DNA of 64,000 bases from Cellulomonas sp. Y8 (lineage in GTDB: Bacteria; Actinomycetota; Actinomycetes; Actinomycetales; Cellulomonadaceae). Shown here piece by piece: positions 27,882 to 37,048 of the stretch. The first letter of the stretch is position 1, and each line of letters opens with the position of its first letter. The stretch spans positions 2,170,001 through 2,234,000 of the forward strand of contig NZ_CP041203.1 of assembly GCF_008033115.1 (NCBI RefSeq), in the 5' to 3' direction. The notes under the pieces were generated by a model. That model was not told the origin of the DNA. It made no database searches and saw only the letters and a list, made by a program, of their open reading frames with translations. The translations under genes and the position numbers were made by a program.

Positions 27882-28072
27882 TCACGGATCGCGGCGACCG
27901 CGACGGACGTCGACCGCCCACGAGATCCACGCGATCGCCAGCACAGTGGACGTCGTCACCGTCTGGAGGACGGGAGGTCGCGGGTGGCGACGGCCACCAC
28001 GAGCAGGGCGACCCAGCACGCCGACGCGACGCTCAGCAGCACGAGCAGTCCGCGTCGCCTCTCGCGGCTCAT
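27882..28072 (-). pseudogene. Small two-helix membrane protein, frameshifted
   Basis: On the minus strand an ATG at 28072 begins MSRERRRGLLVLLSV, a basic N-terminus and a first helix through LLVVAVATRDLP. The frame then stops early. One missing base in the CCC run at about 27972-27974 would restore VLQTVTTSTVLAIAWISWAV, a second helix, and a basic end GRRDP at the stop 27882-27884. The restored protein would have about 63 residues. It starts 15 bases after the stop of the acyltransferase, so the two were probably co-transcribed. Function is unknown. Confidence 0.55.
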
Positions 28073-28087
28073 CCGGCCGGGGCACGA

Positions 28088-29231
28088 TCACACCGGCGTC
28101 GGCTCGGGGAGGTCGTCGCGCCGGTCGTCCCGCGTGGCGGCCGGCGTGCGCGGCGGCAGCGCGACGGTGACCGGGAAGCGTCGACGCCCGGCGTGGTGGC
28201 TGGGCAGCTCGACCCCGCGGTACATCAGATCCGCGAGCAGAGCCGTGACGCCGAACGCCGCGAGCCCGCCGATGACGAGCTGGACCGGCGTCCCGCCGGG
28301 CAGCAGCGCCACGACCGGGGCGCCGACGAGCAGGACCGGCTGGTGCAGCAGGTAGGTAGAAGCTGAACGACCGCGCGCCGAACCGGTCCAGGACCGTGCC
28401 CCCGAGCGCCCGGCCGAGCGGCCCGGCGAGCAGCAGCACCGCGCTCGACCCAGCGGCGGCCCATGCCACGCCGGTGAACACCCCGAGGTCGAGGGTCGAG
28501 GTGCCGAGCGCGGCCAGGGTGGCGATCGCGAACACGACCAGGCCGCGGCGAACCGACCAGGTGAAGCCGGCGCGGATCGCCACGGCGCACGCCATGCCGG
28601 CGACGAACTGGTCGAGCCGGGCCGGGACGACGAGGTCGGAGCCGAGGGGCGCGGGGCCGCCGAGCGCGCCCGACCCGCGCCAGGCCAGGTCGAGCGCGAC
28701 CGCCCCGATGAGCACGGGGACGATGCCCCAGCGGCGCCACGCGAGGACCAGGAGCGGGAACAGCAGGTAGAGCTGCACCTCGAGCGCGACGGACCACAGG
28801 GACCCGTTGATGGTGCCGACCTCGCCGGGCACCCACGCCTGCCCGGTGACGAGGTGCAGCAGGACGTCCCCGAGGGACGCCTGCCGGGCGACGGTCAGGT
28901 GCCAGGTCGCCGGGAGCAGCGCGAGCACGGCGGCGATCGCGAGGGCGACGTAGTACGGCGGCAGGATCCGCCACGCGCGGCGGCCGTAGAACTGCGGGAC
29001 CCGCAGCGGCCGCCGATGCCCGGCGAGCGGGAGGGCGAGGCAGAACCCGGAGATGACGATGAACACGTCGACGCCGTGCGCTCCGGCCGCGACGAGCTGC
29101 GGGAGCTTGCCCGGCAGGTCGAGGAAGCCCCAGTAGCCGCCGATGTGGCAGATGAACACGGCGATCGCGGCCAGTCCGCGCAGGGCGTCGACCCCCTCGA
29201 CGCGCGCACTCGTGGTGGTCTCGATCGTCAC
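28088..29231 (-). pseudogene. Acyltransferase family 3 (OafA-like), frameshifted
   Basis: Membrane O-acyltransferase type that modifies surface glycans or small molecules. It begins near GTG 29231 (AGGGGGCGAC upstream), followed by the family motif EGVDALRGLAAIAVFICHI. SGFCLALPL and FYGRRAWRILPPYY follow, then about eight more hydrophobic helices. After DRFGARSFSFYL the frame is lost. The expected ending (LHQPVLL, LVIGGLAAFGVTALLADLMYR and a basic tail) continues in another frame to the stop at 28088. The break coincides with a 4-bp tandem duplication (ACCT ACCT in sense) near 28350-28360; removing one copy restores about 379 residues. Confidence 0.75.
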
Positions 29232-29424
29232 GTCGCCCCCTGGCGTCCCGCCCTGCCCGTGCCTCGCTGCTGGTGAGGGCACCCTGTCACAAAGCGGACA
29301 TATCAGGCGTAGCCGCGGGTGCGGTTCACCTGAACGGACCTGTCGCGGTCCTTCCCCTGGTCGCCGTGGGTGCGCGGATCACCGACGTCCCGCCCGCCCG
29401 CCCGTCCGGCATCGAGGCCGGTGG

Positions 29425-30678
29425 TCACGCGTCCGGGAAGAACCAGCCGGCCATCTGCCGGACGGTCTCCGCGCCCCCCGTCGGGGAGCTCGCAGGCAGC
29501 GGCTCCGCCGCCGACGGGGCCGGGACTTCCCGGGCGATCCGGCGGGCGCGCGGCAACTTCTCCAGCGAGTGCACCCGGAACGTCGCGCGCCCGTCCCGCC
29601 GCGGCTGCACGGCCGTCCCGACGGCGTCCGGCGACGGGAACGCGGCGTGCACGCCGGCGAGGTACTCCACCAGGACGCACCGCCGGGGCTCCGTCAGCGC
29701 CTCGCCGTGCACGTACGCGGTGACCCACCGGTCGTCCGCGAGGCGGATCGCGTACACGTCGCCGGCCTCGGCCTGCCCGGTCCCCACGTGCGGCGGCAGC
29801 GCGGCCCCCGTCCGCGGCGTACGCAGGAGCGCAGGGATCGCGACGGTGGCGGTCGCGGCCCGCTCGGGCACGGGCGTCGGCCCGGGGGCGTCCAGGTCCA
29901 CGGCCGAGGTCCCGAGGTGGCCGAACACCCGCTCCACCACGTCCTCCCGCAGCCCGTGGTCCGAGTCCCACCAGGCCAGCGGCGCCTGCACCTCCACCCG
30001 CACGCTCGGCCGCTGGTCGCGCTCGGCGAAGGTCGTCCACCGCTCGACCATGCCGGGGCGCCCGGCCGTCGCGACGACCCCGACCAGCGCCAGCTCCTCG
30101 AGCACCGACTGGTACGCCCACACCGACGCCGTCGGCAGCACCCCGGTCCGCTTCAGCGCGTCCCGCGCCTTCGACGGGCGGGTGCGGGGCGGCAGGGTGC
30201 GCAGGGTGGTGAGGAGCGCGCGCAGCGCCCAGACGTCGTAGTCGGTCGGCTCGGGGCCGGCGTGACCGGCGACGTCGTCGAGCGCGAGGACGTGCTCGGC
30301 GACGGCGCCGTCGATCGGCGCGCCCTGGGTGTGGCGCTGCCAGCGCTCCTCGGCGACGTCGAGCCCGTGGCCCTCCCGGTGCCCGCACACCCGGCACACG
30401 TCGGAGGTGGCGGAGTACGGCTCCGCCGGGTGCACCGGGAGGACGCTGCCGACTGCGACGCCGGTCAGCGCGCTGCGCCAGCCGAACGGCGCGGACCACA
30501 ACCCCGCCGCCCAGGCGGACGCGGCGTCCTGGAGCGACCACCGCGCCGCGTGCGCGCGGAGCGCCGCGACCGCGTCGTCGTGCGCGGGGCCGGGCTGCCC
30601 CGGCACCCGGCTCCCCGCCTCGGCGGGGCGCAGGTCGGCGATGAGGGCGGCGTGCGTGGGTGCGGTCACCCGCCGCAT
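29425..30678 (-). CDS. Hypothetical protein with a Cys/His pair motif
   Basis: A 417-residue soluble-looking protein not recognised as a known family. A VCRVCGHREGH motif near residue 95 could be part of a metal site or a treble-clef-like knuckle, but no second Cys pair is clear. No signal peptide or membrane helix is visible. A central part with several Trp residues and a basic, Pro-rich C-terminus ending in MAGWFFPDA are the other features. It lies 76 bases downstream of the ROK regulator on the same strand and may be co-transcribed. The start may be ATG 30678 or the GTG at 30669. Confidence 0.65.
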   Translation of the reverse strand: MRRVTAPTHAALIADLRPAEAGSRVPGQPGPAHDDAVAALRAHAARWSLQDAASAWAAGLWSAPFGWRSALTGVAVGSVLPVHPAEPYSATSDVCRVCGHREGHGLDVAEERWQRHTQGAPIDGAVAEHVLALDDVAGHAGPEPTDYDVWALRALLTTLRTLPPRTRPSKARDALKRTGVLPTASVWAYQSVLEELALVGVVATAGRPGMVERWTTFAERDQRPSVRVEVQAPLAWWDSDHGLREDVVERVFGHLGTSAVDLDAPGPTPVPERAATATVAIPALLRTPRTGAALPPHVGTGQAEAGDVYAIRLADDRWVTAYVHGEALTEPRRCVLVEYLAGVHAAFPSPDAVGTAVQPRRDGRATFRVHSLEKLPRARRIAREVPAPSAAEPLPASSPTGGAETVRQMAGWFFPDA

Positions 30679-30754
30679 CCTCGCTGGTCGGGCGGACCGA
30701 GGCCAGCCTCCTCGGAGGAGTGGTCGCCGCGTGCGCCGCCGCTCCCGCGGGGCG

Positions 30755-31978
30755 CTATCCCGGGCCGACGACGGCGGCCTCGCGCGACGCCAAGACGTCG
30801 AGCGCGTGCGCCCGGGCGGCGGAGCGCGCCTCGGCGATCGCCCCGGTCACCACCACGTCCGCCCCGAGCGGCGAGATCTCGAGCGCCGGCGCGGGCAGGT
30901 GCAGCCCCGGCGGCAGCGCCGCGCGGGCGGCCTCGACCACCTGCTGCACCCCCGCGGACACGGCGCCCGACACGACGATGCGCTCCGGGTCGAACATGCT
31001 GCCCAGCACGCTGACGACGCGCGCGAGCATCGCGCCGACCCGCTGCACGACCTGCAGGGCGTCCGGGTCGCCGTCGGCGGCGAGCTCCAGCACCCGGCGC
31101 CCGTCGAGGTCCTCGGCGGCGACCTCCGCGAGCGGGCCGCCGGCGACGACCTCGCCGCGCGCGACGGCGTCGGCCGCCCACTCGGCCGCCCGGGCCCCGA
31201 GCCCGTACGCCGCGCCGACGCCCTCGACCAGGTCGAAGGCCACCATCTCGCCGACGCCGCCGTGCGCGCCGTGCAGCACCCGGCCGTCGACGACGACCCC
31301 CGCACCCAGGCGCTCGCCCGCGAGCAGCGCCACGTAGTTCCGGCTGCCGACCGCTGCACCGCGCGTGCCCTCGGCGACCGCGGCCAGCGAGGCGTCGTTC
31401 TCGACGCGGACCAGCGGCGCCCAGGCGAACGCGTCGCGCAGCCCGGGGTTCATCCGGTCCCAGAAGCCGTCCGGGTGCGGGGGCGAGTCGCCGTGGGTGT
31501 TGACGGGGGCGGGCACGCCGGCGCACAGGGCGAGCACGTCCACGCGCGTCCGCCCCGCGGCGGCGAGCGCCTCGTCGACCGCGGCGAGGACCGCGGTCCT
31601 CCGCACCGCGGGGTCGTCGTGCAGCGGGCCCAGCACCGCCCGGGCGGTGCCGAGCGGCGCGCCGCGCAGGTCGGCGACGGTGGCAGTGACGTGCACCTGC
31701 CCGCTGTCGACCCCGACGAGCACGGCGGCGTCGGCGACGAGCCCGAACCGCCGCGCCGGGCGGCCCTTGCGGTACGCCCCGGCGGCACGGGCGTTCGGCA
31801 GCTCGCGGAGCAGCCCGGTGGCGGTGAGGGCGTCGAGGGCCTCGATCGCGGTGGACCGGGTCAGCCCGGTCGCCGCGATGACCTCGCTGGCGGTGAGCTC
31901 GGCGGCGTCCCACGCGCAGGACAGCACGGCGTCCAGGCTCGCGGGTCGCGGCGCCGCGCGGTGGTGCTGGGTCGTCAC
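30755..31978 (-). CDS. ROK family transcriptional repressor
   Basis: Sugar-responsive regulator, 407 residues. The N-terminal winged helix (about 15-75) contains LTASEVIAATGLTRSTAIEALDALTATGLL. The ROK sugar-kinase-like domain follows with VLVGVDSGQVHV near 98, RVENDASLAAVAEG near 195 and a GAGVVVDGRVLHGAHGGVGEM segment. The usual CXCGXXGC zinc motif of ROK proteins is absent, which some actinobacterial members also lack. It is divergent from a sugar ABC transporter that it probably represses. The GTG at 31978 gives a normal N-terminus. Confidence 0.9.
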   Translation of the reverse strand: MTTQHHRAAPRPASLDAVLSCAWDAAELTASEVIAATGLTRSTAIEALDALTATGLLRELPNARAAGAYRKGRPARRFGLVADAAVLVGVDSGQVHVTATVADLRGAPLGTARAVLGPLHDDPAVRRTAVLAAVDEALAAAGRTRVDVLALCAGVPAPVNTHGDSPPHPDGFWDRMNPGLRDAFAWAPLVRVENDASLAAVAEGTRGAAVGSRNYVALLAGERLGAGVVVDGRVLHGAHGGVGEMVAFDLVEGVGAAYGLGARAAEWAADAVARGEVVAGGPLAEVAAEDLDGRRVLELAADGDPDALQVVQRVGAMLARVVSVLGSMFDPERIVVSGAVSAGVQQVVEAARAALPPGLHLPAPALEISPLGADVVVTGAIAEARSAARAHALDVLASREAAVVGPG

Positions 31979-32095
31979 AGGTCTTGACCGCCCTTCCTCG
32001 GCGCTGACACACTGCCCGAGGCGAGTTGATTTGCCAAGTAGATCTAGTGGGCGACGATGACGTTCGCCCGACCGGTGTCCGCGACGGAGGGGACG
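31979..32095. promoter_or_regulatory. Divergent control region, ROK gene and sugar transporter
   Basis: This short gap must hold promoters for both directions and a likely ROK operator. Visible elements are the palindrome TAGATCTA at 32039-32046, an AT-richer stretch around 32025-32046, and a CCTCGG/CCGAGG inverted repeat at 31996-32021. Which of these is the operator is not decided by sequence alone. Confidence 0.4.
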
Positions 32096-33427
32096 ATGGT
32101 GCAGGGGATCTCTCGACCCGCGGGGCGGACGGGGCGGGTGCGGCGCGTACGCCGGGCCGTCGCGTCCGCGCTCGTGGTCCTGACGAGCGGGGTGCTGCTC
32201 GCTGCGTGCGCCGGCGACGGCCGCGACGAGGTGCGGTTCGCGTTCAGCAAGCGCGAGGCGATCGGCTTCATGACGGAGCTGGTCGACGAGTACAACGCCG
32301 CGCAGACCGACGTGCGGGTGGTGCTCGACACCTCCGGCGTGGACGTGGTGTCGGCGAGCTTCGTCCGGGGCAACCCGCCGGACATCGCGCTCGCGAACTA
32401 CAACATGGAGTCGGCGCGGTTCGTGCAGCGCGGGGCGCTGAGCGACCTGTCGGACACGGAGGCGGCCACCCGGATCCGCCCGGACCTGCAGCCGCTGATG
32501 GACCAGTACGGGTCGTACCCGGGCCGGACGAGCGCGCTGCCGTACTCCGTCATGGCGGCGTCGGTCATCTACAACGAGCAGATCTTCGCGGAGCAGGGGA
32601 TCGAGGTCCCGCAGACCTGGGACGAGCTGATCGCCGCCTGCGAGACGCTGCAGGCCGCCGGGATCACGCCGATCTACGCCACGTTCAAGGACGACTGGAC
32701 GGTCGCGCAGGGCTGGTTCGACTACGCGGTCGGCGGGCAGGTCGACGTGCTCGACTTCTTCGACCGGCTCGCCGAGCAGGGCACCGACGTCGGCCCGGGC
32801 AGCGCGGTGTCGTTCGAGCAGGACTTCACCGGCCCGCTGGAGCAGGCGACCGAGCTCGCGCAGTACGTCAACCCGGACGCCGCCAGCCGCGGCTACGGCG
32901 ACGGCAACCTCGCCTTCGCGCAGGGCGAGGCGGCGATGTACCTCCAGGGGCCGTGGGCGTTCAGCGAGATCGCGAAGACGTCGCCGGACCTCCCGCTCGG
33001 CACCTTCCCGCTGCCGATGACCGACGACCCGGACGACCTGGCGGTCCGGGTGAACGTCGACCTCGCGGCCTGGATCCCGGTGGAGGCGAAGCACCCGGAG
33101 GCGGCGCGGGACTTCCTCGAGTACCTGTACCGCCCGGAGGTCATCGAGGCCTACAACGCCTCGCAGCTCGGCTTCACGCCGACCACCGACGCCGCGCCGG
33201 TCGACGACCCGCGGGTGGCGGGGATGGCGTCGTACTACGAGGACAACCGGGTGTACCAGGGGCCGTCGGTCCTCATCCCCAAGACCATCCCGGTCAACAA
33301 CTACGCGCAGGCGGTCCTGCTCGGCGGCGACCCCGCCGGGATGCTCCGCACGCTGGACGCGGACTGGGCGCGGCTCGCCTTCCGGCAGCCGGCCCCGGTC
33401 ACGGAGACGAAGGAGTCGACGCGATGA
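32096..33427 (+). CDS. Sugar ABC transporter substrate-binding lipoprotein
   Basis: Family 1 extracellular solute-binding protein that delivers a sugar or oligosaccharide to the permeases encoded next. The 443-residue product has a basic N-terminus, a hydrophobic signal and a lipobox LAAC at about residues 35-38, so it is lipid-anchored outside the membrane. The body contains FAFSKREAIGFMTELVDEYN, SVIYNEQIFAEQGIEVPQTW and EAAMYLQGPWAF, typical of family 1. The ATG at 32096 with GGAGGGGACG is preferred over an ATG 39 bases earlier. The ligand is probably an alpha-glucoside, judging from the GH13 gene downstream. Confidence 0.93.
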   Translation: MVQGISRPAGRTGRVRRVRRAVASALVVLTSGVLLAACAGDGRDEVRFAFSKREAIGFMTELVDEYNAAQTDVRVVLDTSGVDVVSASFVRGNPPDIALANYNMESARFVQRGALSDLSDTEAATRIRPDLQPLMDQYGSYPGRTSALPYSVMAASVIYNEQIFAEQGIEVPQTWDELIAACETLQAAGITPIYATFKDDWTVAQGWFDYAVGGQVDVLDFFDRLAEQGTDVGPGSAVSFEQDFTGPLEQATELAQYVNPDAASRGYGDGNLAFAQGEAAMYLQGPWAFSEIAKTSPDLPLGTFPLPMTDDPDDLAVRVNVDLAAWIPVEAKHPEAARDFLEYLYRPEVIEAYNASQLGFTPTTDAAPVDDPRVAGMASYYEDNRVYQGPSVLIPKTIPVNNYAQAVLLGGDPAGMLRTLDADWARLAFRQPAPVTETKESTR

Positions 33428-34350
33428 CCAGCACCGTGACCACCGGGACGGCCGCCCGCGCGGCGGCCACCGCCCCACCACCCCGGCGCGCCCGCCGCCG
33501 GGTCGAGCCGATCTACTACCTGCTCCTGCTGCCCACCGTCGTCCTGTTCACCCTGGCGATCACGGTGCCGGGGATCATCGGCATCTTCTTCAGCTTCACC
33601 GACTCGATCGGCATCGGGGACTGGAGCTTCGTCGGGCTGACCAACTACGTCGCGATGTTCAGCGACCCGGCGATCCTGCAGAGCTACCTGTTCACCTTCG
33701 GCTTCGCCGTCGCCACGGTGGTCGTCGTCAACCTGGTGGCGTTCCTGCTCGCGGTGGGGCTGACCTCGCGGATCCGGATGAAGACGGCGCTGCGGACCGT
33801 GTTCGTGGTCCCCATGGTGATCAGCGGCATCATCATCGCGTACGTCTTCAACTTCCTGTTCTCGAACTCGCTGCCCGCCGCGGGCGCCGCCACCGGGATC
33901 GGGTGGCTGGAGACGAGCCTGCTGGCCAACCCGGACCTGGCCTGGGTCGCGATCGTCCTCGTCACCGCGTGGCAGTCGATCCCCGGGACGATGCTCATCT
34001 ACATCGCGGGTCTGCTGTCCGTGCCCGGCGACGTGTACGAGGCGGCCGACCTGGACGGCGCGAGCAAGGTCCAGCAGCTGCTCCGGATCACCGTGCCGCT
34101 GGTGGCCGGCTACGTCGTCATCAACGTGATCCTCGGGTTCAAGGGGTACCTGAACGCCTACGACATCATCGTCGGCCTCACCAACGGCGGCCCCGGCACC
34201 GAGACCCGCAGCGTCGCGATGACGATCATCGCCGGCTTCAACGGCGGCGACTACGCCTACCAGATGGCGAACGCGACGATCTTCTTCGTCGTCGCCGTCC
34301 TGATCTCCCTCCTGCAGCTCTCCCTGACGCGCACCCGGAAGGCCTCGTGA
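33424..34350 (+). CDS. Sugar ABC transporter permease (MalF/UgpA type)
   Basis: A 308-residue inner-membrane subunit with about six helices. The cytosolic EAA loop that docks the ATPase reads EAADLDGASKVQQLLRITVP near residue 220. It overlaps the lipoprotein gene by 4 bases. No ATPase is encoded in the cluster, so a shared MsiK-type ATPase elsewhere is expected, as is usual for actinobacterial sugar transporters. Confidence 0.94.
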   Translation: MTSTVTTGTAARAAATAPPPRRARRRVEPIYYLLLLPTVVLFTLAITVPGIIGIFFSFTDSIGIGDWSFVGLTNYVAMFSDPAILQSYLFTFGFAVATVVVVNLVAFLLAVGLTSRIRMKTALRTVFVVPMVISGIIIAYVFNFLFSNSLPAAGAATGIGWLETSLLANPDLAWVAIVLVTAWQSIPGTMLIYIAGLLSVPGDVYEAADLDGASKVQQLLRITVPLVAGYVVINVILGFKGYLNAYDIIVGLTNGGPGTETRSVAMTIIAGFNGGDYAYQMANATIFFVVAVLISLLQLSLTRTRKAS

Positions 34351-35240
34351 TGGCGACGCAGACGACGACGGCGGTCGAGGCCGCCCGCGGCACCGGCCGC
34401 ACCACCGGCCACGTCCGGTCCGAGCGCACGAACTGGTCCGGGACGGTCGTCCTGGTGCTGTGCGCGGTCACCGTCCTGCTGCCGCTCTACGTGACGGTGT
34501 CGATGGCGTTCAAGACCCAGGGGCAGGCGGTCGACGGCCAGGCGTTCTCGCTGCCCGCGCCGTTCAGCATCGACGGGTTCGTCGAGGCGTGGAACCTCAC
34601 GAAGTTCCCGGTCGGCGCGGGGATCTCGCTGCTCGTCACGGCCGGGACGGTCGTGGCGACGATCCTGCTCGCCGCGTTCGCGTCGTACGCGATCATGCGG
34701 AACTGGGACCACCGCCTGTTCCGGTACTCCTTCTACTACCTGCTCGCGGCGATGTTCATCCCGTTCCCGGTCGTCGCCCTGCCGCAGATCCAGCTCACCG
34801 GCCGCGTCGGCCTGGACAACCCGTTCGGCGTGATCCTGCTGGCGACGATGTTCCAGCTCAGCTTCAGCGTGCTGCTGTTCACGGCGTTCCTGCGGTCGAT
34901 CCCCGAGGAGCTCGAGGAGAGCGCGCGGCTCGACGGCGCCACGACGTGGCAGACGTTCTGGCGGCTGATCTTCCCGCTGCTGGCGCCGATGAGCGCGACC
35001 GTCGGGATCTTCGCGTTCCTGTACGCCTGGAACGACTTCATGATGCCGTCGCTGATCATCTCCGACCCGGCGCTCCAGACCCTTCCGGTGCGGCAGAACC
35101 TGTTCCAGAACCAGTTCAGCAACAACTACCACGTGGCGTTCGCCTCGTACCTGATGGCCATGGCGCCCGCGATCGTCGCCTACCTGTTCACGCAGCGCTG
35201 GGTGATGGCGGGCGTCACCCAGGGCGCCGTCAAGGGCTGA
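34350..35240 (+). CDS. Sugar ABC transporter permease (MalG/UgpE type)
   Basis: A 296-residue second permease with about six helices and an EAA motif ESARLDGATTWQTFWRLIFP near residue 195. FLYAWNDFMMPSLII near 230 is a hallmark of MalG-like subunits. Its ATG overlaps the stop of the first permease by one base, so the two are coupled. Confidence 0.94.
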   Translation: MATQTTTAVEAARGTGRTTGHVRSERTNWSGTVVLVLCAVTVLLPLYVTVSMAFKTQGQAVDGQAFSLPAPFSIDGFVEAWNLTKFPVGAGISLLVTAGTVVATILLAAFASYAIMRNWDHRLFRYSFYYLLAAMFIPFPVVALPQIQLTGRVGLDNPFGVILLATMFQLSFSVLLFTAFLRSIPEELEESARLDGATTWQTFWRLIFPLLAPMSATVGIFAFLYAWNDFMMPSLIISDPALQTLPVRQNLFQNQFSNNYHVAFASYLMAMAPAIVAYLFTQRWVMAGVTQGAVKG

Positions 35241-35299
35241 CCCGGCCCCGCCGACCCGCACCCCGTCGAGCACCCCGACCCGCAGGAGGACGCACCCGC

Positions 35300-37000
35300 A
35301 TGACCGCACAGCAGACCACCGCCCCGGCCCCGGCCGCGAGCACCCCGCCCGGGGACGTCCCCGCCTGGTGGCGGCAGGCCGTCGTCTACCAGGTCTACCC
35401 GCGCAGCTTCGCCGACGCCGACGGGGACGGCCTCGGGGACCTGGCCGGGGTCACCCGGCGGGCCGGCTACCTCGCCGAGCTCGGGGTGGACGCCGTCTGG
35501 CTCAGCCCGTTCTACCCGTCGGCGCTCGCCGACGGCGGCTACGACGTCGCCGACTACCGCGACGTCGACCCGCGGCTCGGCACGCTCGACGACTTCGACG
35601 CGATGGTCGAGGCGCTGCACGCCCGCGGGATCCGGGTCGTCGTCGACATCGTGCCCAACCACACGTCCGACCAGCACACCTGGTTCCGCGCGGCGCTGGC
35701 GGCGGGGCCGGGGTCGCCCGAGCGCGCGCGGTACATCTTCCGGGACGGGGCGGGACCCGACGGGTCGGAGCCGCCGACCGACTGGGAGTCGACGTTCGGC
35801 GGGCCGGCCTGGGAGCGGGTCCCGGACGGGCAGTGGTACCTGCACAGCTTCGCGACCGAGCAGCCCGACCTCGCCTGGGACCACCCGGATGTCCGCGCGG
35901 ACTTCGTCCGGACCCTGCGGTTCTGGTCGGACCGCGGGGTCGACGGCTTCCGGATCGACGTCGCGCACATGCTGACCAAGGACCTGACCGAGCCGCTGCC
36001 CTCGGCCGCGGAGATCGAGGCGCTGCCGCGGGACGGGAACCACCCGCTGTACGACCGGGACGACGTGCACGAGGTGTACGCCGAGTGGCGGACCGTCCTC
36101 GACGACTACGACCCGCCGCGCGCCGCCGTCGCCGAGGCCTGGGTCGACTCCGAGCGGGTGCCGCTGTACGCCCGGCCGGAGAGCCTCGGGCAGTCGTTCA
36201 ACTTCGACCTGCTGCTCGCGGAGCCGGACGCCGGCGAGTTCCGGCAGATCATCACCGACAACCTCGAGCTGGCCGCGCGCTCCGGGTCGTCGAGCACCTG
36301 GGTGCTGTCGAACCACGACGTCGTGCGGCACGCGACCCGCTACGGCATCGCGCCGCGCGGCGACGGTCTCGCCCCGCGGGAGCGGGCCGCGCGCTGGCTG
36401 CTGGAGGGCGGTCCGGAGTCCGGGCTGGACCGGGAGCACGGGCTGCGGGTCGCCCGTGCCGCGACGCTGCTGGTGCTCGGCCTGCCGGGGTCGACCTACC
36501 TCTACCAGGGCGAGGAGCTCGGCCTGCACGAGGTGGCGGACATCCCCGCGGAGCAGCGGCAGGACCCGACCTTCTTCCGCACCGGCGGGACCCAGGTCGG
36601 CCGCGACGGCTGCCGGGTGCCGATCCCGTGGACCGCCGACGGCGGCTCGTTCGGCTTCGGCGCCGGGGACGCGCACCTGCCGCAGCCGGCGTGGTTCGCC
36701 GAGCACGCGGTCGCGGCCCAGGAGGCGGACCCCGGCTCGACGCTCGGGCTCTACCGTCGGGCGCTCGCCGCCCGGCGGCGGCTCCAGGGCGCCGAGGAGC
36801 TGGTCTGGGTCGAGACCGGGCGGGACGACGTCCTGCACTACGTCCGCCCCGGCGGGTGGCACGTCGTCACCACCTTCGGGGCCGAGCCGTACCGGGTCGA
36901 CGCCGGTCGCACCGTGCTGACGAGTGCGGGGCCCGGCGCCGGGACGGACGGCGTCGTGCCCGGGTGGACGACGGCCTGGCTCCTGGCCGACGAGGCCTGA
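35300..37000 (+). CDS. GH13 alpha-glucosidase/oligo-glucosidase
   Basis: Cytosolic glycoside hydrolase that would release glucose from imported alpha-glucosides. The 566-residue product has no signal peptide. It has the GH13 opening VVYQVYPRSFADADGDGLGDL near 28. Conserved regions and catalytic residues are present: VVDIVPNHTSDQH, nucleophile Asp220 in DGFRIDVAH, acid/base Glu279 in VAEAW and Asp340 in LSNHDV. The layout matches alpha-1,4/alpha-1,6-glucosidases (GH13 subfamilies such as 30), not amylases. Substrate preference among maltose, isomaltose, sucrose and trehalose is not resolved. AGGAGGACGC precedes the ATG. Confidence 0.93.
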   Translation: MTAQQTTAPAPAASTPPGDVPAWWRQAVVYQVYPRSFADADGDGLGDLAGVTRRAGYLAELGVDAVWLSPFYPSALADGGYDVADYRDVDPRLGTLDDFDAMVEALHARGIRVVVDIVPNHTSDQHTWFRAALAAGPGSPERARYIFRDGAGPDGSEPPTDWESTFGGPAWERVPDGQWYLHSFATEQPDLAWDHPDVRADFVRTLRFWSDRGVDGFRIDVAHMLTKDLTEPLPSAAEIEALPRDGNHPLYDRDDVHEVYAEWRTVLDDYDPPRAAVAEAWVDSERVPLYARPESLGQSFNFDLLLAEPDAGEFRQIITDNLELAARSGSSSTWVLSNHDVVRHATRYGIAPRGDGLAPRERAARWLLEGGPESGLDREHGLRVARAATLLVLGLPGSTYLYQGEELGLHEVADIPAEQRQDPTFFRTGGTQVGRDGCRVPIPWTADGGSFGFGAGDAHLPQPAWFAEHAVAAQEADPGSTLGLYRRALAARRRLQGAEELVWVETGRDDVLHYVRPGGWHVVTTFGAEPYRVDAGRTVLTSAGPGAGTDGVVPGWTTAWLLADEA

Positions 37001-37010
37001 CGCACCGCGT

Positions 37011-37037
37011 CCCCGGTCGGGCGGGTCCCGACCGGGG
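37011..37037. terminator. Bidirectional hairpin after the GH13 gene
   Basis: CCCCGGTCGGG at 37011-37021 pairs perfectly with CCCGACCGGGG at 37027-37037 across a 5-base loop. It sits between the convergent GH13 and SRPBCC genes. Confidence 0.8.
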
Positions 37038-37048
37038 GCGCCGGCGCG

